Source of the DNA: Candidatus Neomicrothrix sp. UBA2517
Lineage (GTDB): Bacteria > Actinomycetota > Acidimicrobiia > Acidimicrobiales > UBA8592
Assembly: GCA_002341185.1 (NCBI GenBank)
Contig: DDNP01000035.1
Coordinates: 1-13,533, forward strand
Length of the DNA stretch: 13,533 bases
Direction of reading: 5' to 3'
Shown here: piece by piece, positions 7,807 through 13,533 of the stretch
Layout: each line of letters starts with the position of its first letter
Position numbering within the stretch: position 1 is the first letter of the stretch
Notes under the pieces: generated by a model
Seen by the model: only the letters and a program-made list of their open reading frames with translations
Told to the model about the DNA's origin: nothing
The model's database searches: none
Program-made: the position numbers and the translations under genes

Positions 7807-9183
7807 CTACTTCTCTTGGATTCGGACTTCGAGGATTTGTTGACCTCGGTTCGTTGGATTCGCTGGATCTCGAAGATCAATAGCAGAAAGAACGTCATCT
7901 CCTTCAATAAGTTTTCCAAATATTGAATAGTTGCCATCGAGATGAGATGTAGCAGCGAAGGTAATGAAGAACTGGCTTCCATTTGTGTCAGGTCCCGAGT
8001 TAGCCATTGCAAGAATGCCCCGAGTATCAAAAACGAGGCTTTCGTCTATTTCATCTTCGAACCGGTACCCAGGGCTTCCAGTTCCAATACCAGTCGGGTC
8101 GCCTCCTTGCGCCATGAAGCCTTCCAAGACTCGATGAAACGTAATTCCGTCGAAATAACCGTCTCTGGATAAGCTCACAAAATTATTTACCGCCAAAGGA
8201 GCTTTGTCAGCATAAAGTTCGAATGTCATTGATCCATCACTGGTAATGATCGTGGCTTCATATTCTTTCTCGTCTTGGAGCGAATTTGGGGGTGGAGCTA
8301 CATAAAGATTATTCCTTAATAAAGGAGAAACTGTTGTAAGCGTTCGTTGCCCTGACCAGGGAATAAAGCTTTCGGGGATTTCTTGCAAGTAATCAGCGAA
8401 TAAGGGTTCTTCACATAATTCAACAAGTTGCGTGATGTCTTCCAACTGTTGTGGATTTTGTGAAACGAATGCTGCCTCCCAAAAGCTGTTTATCTCTGGG
8501 TAGTCATTGAGTTCATTTACTAAGCAATCTTGATTCACTGCTTTTTGGAACGATTGGAGTTGCTCGTACTGCAACGAGAGTTGGCTGGCAATGATATCGA
8601 TTGACACGCATGTATTTAATGTTTCTATTGTTTGCGCAGCGGATTCTGCTGGTACCCCAATTCCAGCGGTGATTGCGGCCATCCCAAGGAACGTGTTCTC
8701 TGAAGAATCATTTAAAAATATTTGATTTAGGCATGCACTAAGTTCAGGGTTTTGTTCATTGAGAGAAAGTCCGAGGGCAATTGCGTCACTCATTCGTTGC
8801 TGCCCCACGCAATCTCGGACATTGGTGATGAGACTTTTGAAATAGGTGGGGGTAAGTGCCGCGTTTTGGTTAAGAACAGATGAGATGGCCTCTGCGAATT
8901 CTTCATTATCTATCGCAGCTGTGAAGAGGCATTCCCGGTCTGTTTCAGAGATTTCGTCACCAAGCAGAGATTGCGCTATTTGCGCGGCGAATGCGACCTC
9001 GGCCGGTATTGATATATCGGGTGACGAATCTGATTCAACTTGTGTTGTTGATGATGAGGCTGATGTTGGTGGAGTCTTTTCAGCTTGGGGTGTCTCATTA
9101 GTGTCATTTCCGCCACATGCAACACAGGTCAAGAACGCTAATGCGATAACTGGAGCTAAGAGCTTTGACGTATTGAATGCCAT
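7807..9183 (-). CDS. Cyclophilin-type peptidyl-prolyl isomerase lipoprotein with N-terminal two-Cys repeats
   Basis: This 458-residue exported protein catalyses cis-trans isomerisation of prolyl bonds, presumably outside the membrane. Residues 1-23 (MAFNTSKLLAPVIAL...CVAC) form a signal peptide with a somewhat loose lipobox, followed by a Ser/Thr/Glu linker to about 58. Residues 63-257 hold three degenerate repeats of about 66 residues, each with two Cys (85/125, 151/192, 220/257). Residues 306-458 are a cyclophilin domain with FHRVLEGFMAQGGD (349-362), NGSQFFIT (401-408) and LDGNYSIFGK (415-424), so the catalytic Arg and the Phe/Gln pocket are present; the human CypA Trp position is not conserved, as in many bacteria. 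I prefer ATG 9183 to the in-frame ATG 9267, which would put 28 polar residues before the signal peptide and run through an inverted repeat. It diverges from selD. Confidence 0.87.
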   Translation of the reverse strand: MAFNTSKLLAPVIALAFLTCVACGGNDTNETPQAEKTPPTSASSSTTQVESDSSPDISIPAEVAFAAQIAQSLLGDEISETDRECLFTAAIDNEEFAEAISSVLNQNAALTPTYFKSLITNVRDCVGQQRMSDAIALGLSLNEQNPELSACLNQIFLNDSSENTFLGMAAITAGIGVPAESAAQTIETLNTCVSIDIIASQLSLQYEQLQSFQKAVNQDCLVNELNDYPEINSFWEAAFVSQNPQQLEDITQLVELCEEPLFADYLQEIPESFIPWSGQRTLTTVSPLLRNNLYVAPPPNSLQDEKEYEATIITSDGSMTFELYADKAPLAVNNFVSLSRDGYFDGITFHRVLEGFMAQGGDPTGIGTGSPGYRFEDEIDESLVFDTRGILAMANSGPDTNGSQFFITFAATSHLDGNYSIFGKLIEGDDVLSAIDLRDPANPTNRGQQILEVRIQEK

Positions 9184-9230
9184 ATGTAGTCTTATCAAAG
9201 TATTGGGGTTTCTCAACCACGTGAAAGCTT

Positions 9231-9251
9231 TCTTTTCGTTTTGCGAAAAGA
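9231..9251. promoter_or_regulatory. Inverted repeat in the cyclophilin/selD divergent gap
   Basis: TCTTTTCG-TTTTG-CGAAAAGA has perfect 8-bp arms and a 5-nt centre. It lies between the two divergent gene starts (9183 on minus, 9318 on plus), so it could be an operator or an RNA hairpin in a leader. No clear promoter boxes could be assigned on either side. If translation of the cyclophilin gene started at 9267, the repeat would be coding; that start is not preferred. Confidence 0.35.
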
Positions 9252-9317
9252 CAGGTGAGTAAGACATGGGTAGTACCTAATTGGGAACTAGCCTTATGGA
9301 AGAGAGAAAGGAGCGTC

Positions 9318-10364
9318 ATGAGTGAAGATGAAACTGTTTGGCTAACACAGTTCAGTCATGGAGCGGGTTGAGGCTGCAAACTCGACCCGAGTGAATTAGC
9401 TCACGTGGTGGGCGCTCTGAACATAAATGATAATCCGAATGTTTTAGTGGGGTTAGATACAGGCGACGACGCCGGTGTCTGGGACCTCGGAGATGGACGC
9501 GCCCTAATTTCAACTGTTGATTTCATTACACCGCTAGTAAATGATGCCCGAGCGTGGGGTCAGATCGCAGCTGCGAATAGTTTGTCAGATGTTTACGCCA
9601 TGGGCGGTAAACCACTCTTTGGGTTGAACCTAGTTGGGTGGAATAATGACGAACTTCCCTCTTCAATGTTGTCAGAGGTTCTAGCGGGTGGTTTGGACAT
9701 TGCTGAACAGGCTGGCATGGTAATCATCGGTGGTCACACTATTTCTGATCCTGAACCGAAGTACGGCATGGCAATAACTGGAGAAGTCGATTCGGAAAAA
9801 ATGTTGACAAATGATGGCTTGAAGCAAGGCCAAGATCTTATATTGACAAAGCCATTAGGTGTAGGGGTCATCGCGACCGCTATTAAAGCAGGCATCGCAG
9901 GCAAAAACATTATTGATGCAACTGTTTCGTCAATGACACAACTCAATGATGTTGCTTCTGAAGTAGCTGTAGTAGCGGGCGTTACCGGAGCAACAGATGT
10001 AACTGGATTTGGGCTGCTCGGCCATCTTGGGAAAATGGTTTTGGCATCTGATATTGACGTAGTCATCAATGTCGAAAGCATTAATTTCCTTCCGGGTGCG
10101 AAACAATATGCTGAAGATGGTGTCATACCAGGTGGAACACGACGCAATCTGGCTTGGGTTGAGAATCAAATAGATGCAGGTTCCTTTGGTGACACTGACC
10201 TTCTTCTGTTAGCGGATGCGCAGACATCTGGTGGTCTCATATTTGGTATAGATAAGAGCAGATCTGCTGAAGCGTGCGCCGAACTGAATGAAAGAGGTGT
10301 CGCAGCAACTGTTATTGGCGAAACTGATGCTGATGCGGGAACTGGGACAATACGCCTTCGATAA
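9318..10364 (+). CDS. selD: Selenophosphate synthetase, itself a selenoprotein (in-frame UGA = Sec18)
   Basis: SelD makes selenophosphate from selenide and ATP, the selenium donor for tRNA-Sec charging and related uses. ATG 9318 follows a strong Shine-Dalgarno (AAAGGAG). Reading TGA 9369-9371 as selenocysteine gives 348 residues, the family's normal length. The opening contains HGAG-U-GCK (14-21), matching E. coli HGAGCGCK, where Cys17 and Lys20 are catalytic. Without read-through the frame could begin only at GTG 9405 and would lose this active-site loop. Further family motifs are TGDDAGVW (metal/ATP Asp), STVDFITPLVND, AAANSLSDVYAMGGKP, GGHTISDPEP and ATDVTGFGLLGHL. The gene is followed 22 nt later by gpmI and is divergent from the cyclophilin gene. 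No selA, selB or tRNA-Sec lies in the window. Read-through is inferred from the motif, reading frame and downstream hairpin; protein evidence would settle it. Confidence 0.93.
9369..9371 (+). other. selD: Recoded UGA selenocysteine codon of selD
   Basis: This TGA is codon 18 from ATG 9318, exactly at the position of catalytic Cys17 of E. coli SelD. The frame is open on both sides: 17 sense codons before it, and 330 sense codons after it up to TAA. The motif G-U-G-C-K is a known selenoprotein form of SelD. Confidence 0.92.
9399..9413 (+). promoter_or_regulatory. Candidate bacterial SECIS hairpin in selD
   Basis: GCTCAC-GTG-GTGGGC forms a 6-bp stem (one G-U pair) with loop GTG. The loop begins 33 nt after the UGA, inside the 16-37 nt range reported for bacterial SECIS elements, and its first base is G as that consensus requires. 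A second hairpin, ACTCG-ACC-CGAGT (9380-9392), lies between it and the UGA, but its loop lacks G and is too close. Paired by eye, not by energy calculation. Confidence 0.5.
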
Positions 10365-10374
10365 TGAGTTCATC

Positions 10375-10386
10375 TAGAATGGTTAT
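10375..10386 (+). promoter_or_regulatory. Leaderless-type -10 box (TAGAAT) of gpmI
   Basis: TAGAAT (10375-10380, five of six bases of TATAAT) is followed by 6 nt (GGTTAT) and ATG 10387. No Shine-Dalgarno precedes gpmI. A transcript starting on the A of the ATG is therefore likely, in addition to any read-through from selD. No good -35 box is seen. Confidence 0.45.
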
Positions 10387-12012
10387 ATGACGCTTTCATT
10401 GGACCCTCACCCAATATTTAATGGTCGGTCAGGCCCTGTTCTGGTTGTGGTTGCCGACGGTGTAGGGATTGCTCCAGATGAACCGCATAATGCAGTCACA
10501 CAGGCCGTCACCCCAACCCTTGATGCTTTACTCGCATCTGATTTCTCTACGCAGTTGGCTGCACATGGGAAAGCAGTAGGGCTTCCAACTGATGATGACA
10601 TGGGTAATAGTGAGGTGGGGCACAACGCTATAGGGTCTGGGCGCATATTTGCGCAAGGAGCAAAACTAGTCAATCAAGCTTTAGACTCCGGGTCTATTTT
10701 TGAAACCGAAGTATGGCAAGAAGCTATCAGCCATGGCCAAGCAAACACTCTGCATTTCATTGGGCTTCATTCAGATGGAAACGTCCATAGCCATATCGGC
10801 CACCTTCACCAATTAATGCAACGAGCAGCAAGTGATGGAGTGGCCCGCATTCGGCTTCATCTACTTCTAGATGGGAGAGATACACCTCCCCGATCAGCGC
10901 TGGAATACATTCAAAGAACTGAATTAAAAATTGCTGAACTTAATGAATCACTTGAGGTTGATATTCAGATTGCTTCAGGTGGTGGGCGAATGACGATAAC
11001 AATGGACCGGTATGAGGCTGACTGGGGCATGGTTGAGCAAGGCTATAACTGCCATACGCATGGAATTGGAAGACCGTTCAGTTCTGCTAGTGAGGCAATT
11101 GTAACCCTCTACCAAGAGAGCGAACAAGGGGATCAATACCTTGAACCTTTCACTATTACAGATATGGAAGGTGATCCGGTAGGGACGATAAGTGACGGTG
11201 ATTCAGTTATATTGTTTAACTTTCGCGGAGATCGAGCCATTGAAATATCCCAAGCATTTGAAAACCCTGATTTTGATAAATTCGACCGTGGGAACTCACC
11301 AAATGTTTTCTTTGCAGGAATGCTTCAATACGACGGGGACCTCCTTGTCCCAAACAAATATCTCGTTGACCCACCAGTTATTGATAGAACTATGGGCGAA
11401 TACCTAGCAGTAATGGGAATTACTTCCTTTGCGATCAGCGAAACACAAAAATTCGGTCACGTGACCTACTTCTGGAATGGGAACAGAAGCGGTTACATCA
11501 ACGATGAATTAGAAAACTATATTGAAATACCCTCGGATAATGTCGCTTTTGATGAAGCCCCAGCGATGAAAGCCCAAGAAATCACCGACGCTACAATTGC
11601 GTTACTTCGTTCAGAGAAATACCGATACGGGAGGATCAACTTCGCAAATGGGGACATGGTTGGGCATACAGGAAATTTGGATGCAGCGATCTCAGCTATG
11701 GAAACAGTCGATAATTGTGTTCAGCAACTGCTTGACGTAATTCAAGAGTTGGATGGCATTCTCATATACACATCTGACCATGGCAACGCTGACCAAATGT
11801 TTACAAAAACAAATAGTGGTGAACGGATTGCTATGACCTCACACACCCTTGCTCCAGTTCCATTTGTAATCTTCGACCCACAGAATAATGACGAGTACGA
11901 TCTGACTCCACCGAATGATGCTGGGTTGAGCCACATAGCATCTACGACATTAAACCTTCTGGGTTTCAAAGAACCCGATGACTATCAACCGAGTCTGCTC
12001 ACCTTTATATAA
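10387..12012 (+). CDS. gpmI: 2,3-bisphosphoglycerate-independent phosphoglycerate mutase, plant/kinetoplastid-like type
   Basis: This enzyme interconverts 3- and 2-phosphoglycerate in lower glycolysis and gluconeogenesis, using Mn ions and a phosphoserine intermediate. All hallmark elements are seen: ADGVG (Asp24, metal), MGNSEVGH with the catalytic Ser75, HSHIGHL, GRDTPPRS, GGGRMTITMDRYEADW, FNFRGDRA, KFGHVTYFWNG, NGDMVGHTGN, TSDHGNAD and TSHTLAPVPF. At 541 residues it is longer than the roughly 510-residue E. coli-type GpmI. Its wording (GRIFAQGAKLV, AGMLQYDGDL, YFWNGNRSGY, EIPSD) matches the plant and trypanosomatid branch rather than the common bacterial one, where GAGRVVYQ is usual. It starts 22 nt after selD at an ATG without a Shine-Dalgarno but with a TAGAAT box 6 nt upstream. 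It ends 3 bp before the repeat array. Confidence 0.95.
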   Translation: MTLSLDPHPIFNGRSGPVLVVVADGVGIAPDEPHNAVTQAVTPTLDALLASDFSTQLAAHGKAVGLPTDDDMGNSEVGHNAIGSGRIFAQGAKLVNQALDSGSIFETEVWQEAISHGQANTLHFIGLHSDGNVHSHIGHLHQLMQRAASDGVARIRLHLLLDGRDTPPRSALEYIQRTELKIAELNESLEVDIQIASGGGRMTITMDRYEADWGMVEQGYNCHTHGIGRPFSSASEAIVTLYQESEQGDQYLEPFTITDMEGDPVGTISDGDSVILFNFRGDRAIEISQAFENPDFDKFDRGNSPNVFFAGMLQYDGDLLVPNKYLVDPPVIDRTMGEYLAVMGITSFAISETQKFGHVTYFWNGNRSGYINDELENYIEIPSDNVAFDEAPAMKAQEITDATIALLRSEKYRYGRINFANGDMVGHTGNLDAAISAMETVDNCVQQLLDVIQELDGILIYTSDHGNADQMFTKTNSGERIAMTSHTLAPVPFVIFDPQNNDEYDLTPPNDAGLSHIASTTLNLLGFKEPDDYQPSLLTFI

Positions 12013-12015
12013 CTC

Positions 12016-12045
12016 AGGTTCTGGGTTTAAGTCCCAGGGGGCGCA
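12016..12045 (+). other. tRNA 3'-half-like sequence (T-arm plus acceptor strand), no complete tRNA
   Basis: The sequence reads as a variable loop AGGTT, T-stem CTGGG, 7-nt loop TTTAAGT, T-stem CCCAG, acceptor strand GGGGCGC and discriminator A. The T-loop differs from the usual TTCAAGT at one base. The expected 5' acceptor GCGCCCC and an anticodon arm are absent; upstream is gpmI coding sequence. It could be a remnant or attachment-site copy of a tRNA 3' end, or chance. The two later repeat units keep AGGTT, a 5-bp stem (CCGAG/CTCGG) and GGGGCG, but with a 13-nt loop. Confidence 0.35.
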
Positions 12046-12191
12046 CGTTCACTCTCGGAACCTAGGAAAAGTCTAAAGGTTCCGAGTCTGAACTCCCGTC
12101 TCGGGGGGCGTACATTCACTCTCGGAACCTAGGAAAAGTCTAAAAGGTTCCGAGTCTGAACTCCCGTCTCGGAGGGGGCGGACAATCACTC
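12016..12191. repeat. Tandem repeat/hairpin array (about 2.7 units, period 67-68 bp) between convergent genes
   Basis: Unit boundaries are about 12016-12076, 12077-12144 and 12145-12191 (last unit partial). Positions 12077-12104 are identical to 12145-12172 (28 nt), and 12048-12077 to 12115-12144 (30 nt). Each junction forms a hairpin with 10-bp arms, CTCGGAACCT and AGGTTCCGAG: 12054-12063 with 12077-12086 (13-nt loop) and 12121-12130 with 12145-12154 (14-nt loop). Alternative pairing of 12078-12086 with 12121-12129 is also possible. No T-tract follows on either strand, so these are not ordinary intrinsic terminators, though they could block transcription between gpmI and the helicase gene. 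The helicase stop codon (12186-12188) lies inside the last unit. Confidence 0.85.
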
Positions 12192-13533
12192 AGGAAAATC
12201 AATCCCTAATTTTGACAGTCGTGAGCGTATCCCTCCTGAATTGCGCTCTAATTTATCGGATATTTGCGAGACGCTTAACCCAGACTCAAAGAGATCTCGC
12301 ATAATACTCTCCTCTTCCGAAGTCCAAGCCACATAAGCTCGGGGGTACCTTTCCATTACGTCTGGAAAAGTATCGTGGAGACGCTCTAACTTTTCTTCCG
12401 GATGTCTTGGGAGGTGCGGATATTCGGGCGTACTATTTTCTTTGATTGGCTTCTGGGAAGATGGAGTTGTCTCTGGCTGTCTCAAGTTGTCGTCATCTGA
12501 TCCGCTTGGGGTTTCATTAGATTGATAATTTTTGATTATCCCAATAATCTCATCACCGTATTTTTCAATTTTTACTTGGCCGATACCATTTATTCTTATC
12601 AAATCAGAATTTTTCATTGGTTTAACCTGTGCGATTTCTTTTAATGTTTCATCTTTTGCCACAACATAGGCTGGTATTTTGTCAGTTTTTGCTCGTTCAA
12701 GGCGCCAAGATTTCAAACGAATGAATAAAGACTCATCATAATTTATGGCTTCAGGTTTAGTTTTGGGGCGGAGCAACTCCGCTTCCGCACGGTCAGCTAA
12801 ATTTTCAATCCTTGAAAATACTAGAGGCCGACTGTTGGATCGAACTTTCTTGTTTCTGATAGTTAACTCATCAATGAAAGGAGATTTATTTATCTCCCGA
12901 TAGTAAAGGTTAAGAGTGTTGATACATCTAGTTATGCCCACATGGAAAAGACGGCGTTCTTCTTCGATGCTCTCAGACAGAATATGTGGGAATTGGGTTT
13001 CTGATACATTGAAAATATGAACGTGTTTCCACTCCAGTCCCTTTGCGCGGTGAATTGTGTCAAGAGAGATTCCATGCTCAGAAGAGTCTTGGTCTTGTGA
13101 AAGCATATCTTTGATAAACGGAACAAATTTTTTCGGGTTAGGTTCTAGTGTCGCGAGCTCTTTAAATGCTTCCAACTGATCTCGGTGCGAATTCTTCCTA
13201 CTTGTTCGCTGAGAGTCATCTAAGCGGTAGATCAATGCACCAACCCCAAAACCTTCGAGAATTAGATCCATTATTTCTGATGTCGTAGAACTATTTACTA
13301 TCAATTTCTGTATTTTCTTTGCATCGCTAACAAAGTCCGACATAGATTCAATCATTTTTTGATTTGTATTGTTTGACATGAAGCTATCGATCTCGTCTAA
13401 GGATTTTTTTCTAATTAAAACGCTACGAAGTTTTGGGGAGATGTTTCTTCTAGGTCGGGTGATCGCCAAATCCAGAGATTTTTGATTTATATTTCCATTC
13501 CCTATATCTAACCAAGCAAGCACTGAAGCAATG
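12186..13533 (-). CDS. UvrD/PcrA-type superfamily 1 helicase, C-terminal part with HRDC and HTH-like domains (5' end cut by window)
   Basis: The frame is open to the right edge, so only the C-terminal 448 codons are present; GTG 13523 is not the start. Numbering from it, residues 1-40 (LAWLDIGNGN..., ITRPRRNIS) match the PcrA/UvrD region before domain 2B. Residues 153-170 hold helicase motif V (TIHRAKGLEW). EEERRLFHVGITRC (187-200) is motif VI with its ATP-contacting arginine. Residues about 264-332 form an HRDC domain (LKSWRLERAKTDKIPAYVV...INGIGQVKIEKYG), used for DNA binding. A polar linker follows, then an HTH/Myb-like end (about 395-440: AWTSEEESIMRDLFESGLS, GGIRSRLSKLG). Walker A and B motifs lie outside the window. 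The role is 3'-5' DNA unwinding in repair. It converges on gpmI, and its stop codon lies in the repeat array. Confidence 0.9.
   Translation of the reverse strand, partial: IASVLAWLDIGNGNINQKSLDLAITRPRRNISPKLRSVLIRKKSLDEIDSFMSNNTNQKMIESMSDFVSDAKKIQKLIVNSSTTSEIMDLILEGFGVGALIYRLDDSQRTSRKNSHRDQLEAFKELATLEPNPKKFVPFIKDMLSQDQDSSEHGISLDTIHRAKGLEWKHVHIFNVSETQFPHILSESIEEERRLFHVGITRCINTLNLYYREINKSPFIDELTIRNKKVRSNSRPLVFSRIENLADRAEAELLRPKTKPEAINYDESLFIRLKSWRLERAKTDKIPAYVVAKDETLKEIAQVKPMKNSDLIRINGIGQVKIEKYGDEIIGIIKNYQSNETPSGSDDDNLRQPETTPSSQKPIKENSTPEYPHLPRHPEEKLERLHDTFPDVMERYPRAYVAWTSEEESIMRDLFESGLSVSQISDKLERNSGGIRSRLSKLGIDFPE

Noticed and set aside
9184..9267. Start of the cyclophilin lipoprotein at ATG 9267
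   Set aside because: It would place 28 mostly polar residues before a clean signal peptide and translate through an 8-bp-arm inverted repeat. A weak AGGT upstream of 9267 keeps it as a minor alternative.
9405..10364. A 319-residue SelD starting at GTG 9405
   Set aside because: It lacks the catalytic U/C-G-C-K loop and a Shine-Dalgarno. The ATG at 9318 with AAAGGAG and read-through of the TGA gives the full family length.
12016..12045. Functional tRNA gene
   Set aside because: Only the T-arm and 3' acceptor strand can be found; no D-arm, anticodon arm or matching 5' acceptor lies upstream.
12054..12154. Pair of intrinsic terminators
   Set aside because: The stems are strong but no T-tract follows on either strand, so they are described as repeat hairpins only.
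12016..12191. CRISPR array
   Set aside because: There are fewer than three units, the repeats are contiguous without unique spacers, and no cas genes are near.

Overview
The window looks like a chromosomal segment of a free-living, moderately AT-rich bacterium. It carries eight complete genes and two genes cut by the window edges. The best guess is a marine actinobacterium of the Acidimicrobiia kind. The grounds are lipoprotein signal peptides ending in ...AC-GG followed by Ser/Asp-rich linkers, several genes that look leaderless (a TANNNT box exactly 6 nt before the start codon), and a form II CoxL-like molybdenum hydroxylase. A Chloroflexota origin cannot be excluded. There is no rRNA gene, complete tRNA, transposase, integrase or CRISPR array.

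Layout. (1) At 1-2964 is a sugar-type ABC importer: a solute-binding lipoprotein cut by the left edge (minus strand), diverging from a fused double-ATPase and its permease, which overlap by 14 bp. The 157-bp gap between them holds an 18-bp inverted repeat covering the likely -35 box of the binding-protein gene. (2) At 3101-4309 is a Bcr/CflA-type MFS exporter that overlaps its convergent neighbour by 16 bp. (3) At 9183-4294, all on the minus strand, are a cyclophilin lipoprotein with a three-fold two-cysteine repeat, a GST-fold protein and a form II CoxL-like hydroxylase. (4) At 9318-12012 on the plus strand are selD and gpmI, 22 nt apart. (5) At 12013-12185 is a tandem repeat/hairpin array between convergent genes, opening with a stretch that resembles a tRNA 3' half. 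(6) At 12186-13533 is a UvrD-type helicase with HRDC and HTH-like C-terminal parts, cut by the right edge.

The most important reading is selD. An ordinary open reading frame begins only at GTG 9405, but the real gene starts at ATG 9318 behind a good Shine-Dalgarno sequence. It reads through an in-frame TGA at 9369-9371 inside the family's catalytic motif (G-U-G-C-K), so this selenophosphate synthetase is itself a selenoprotein. A 6-bp hairpin with a G-starting loop lies 27-41 nt after the TGA, where a bacterial SECIS should be. The host must therefore encode SelA, SelB and tRNA-Sec elsewhere.

Other points of note are a plant/kinetoplastid-like phosphoglycerate mutase, the leaderless-start pattern shared by gpmI, the GST gene and the CoxL-like gene, a CoxL-like gene lacking neighbouring FAD and Fe-S subunit genes, and the repeat array that contains the helicase stop codon.
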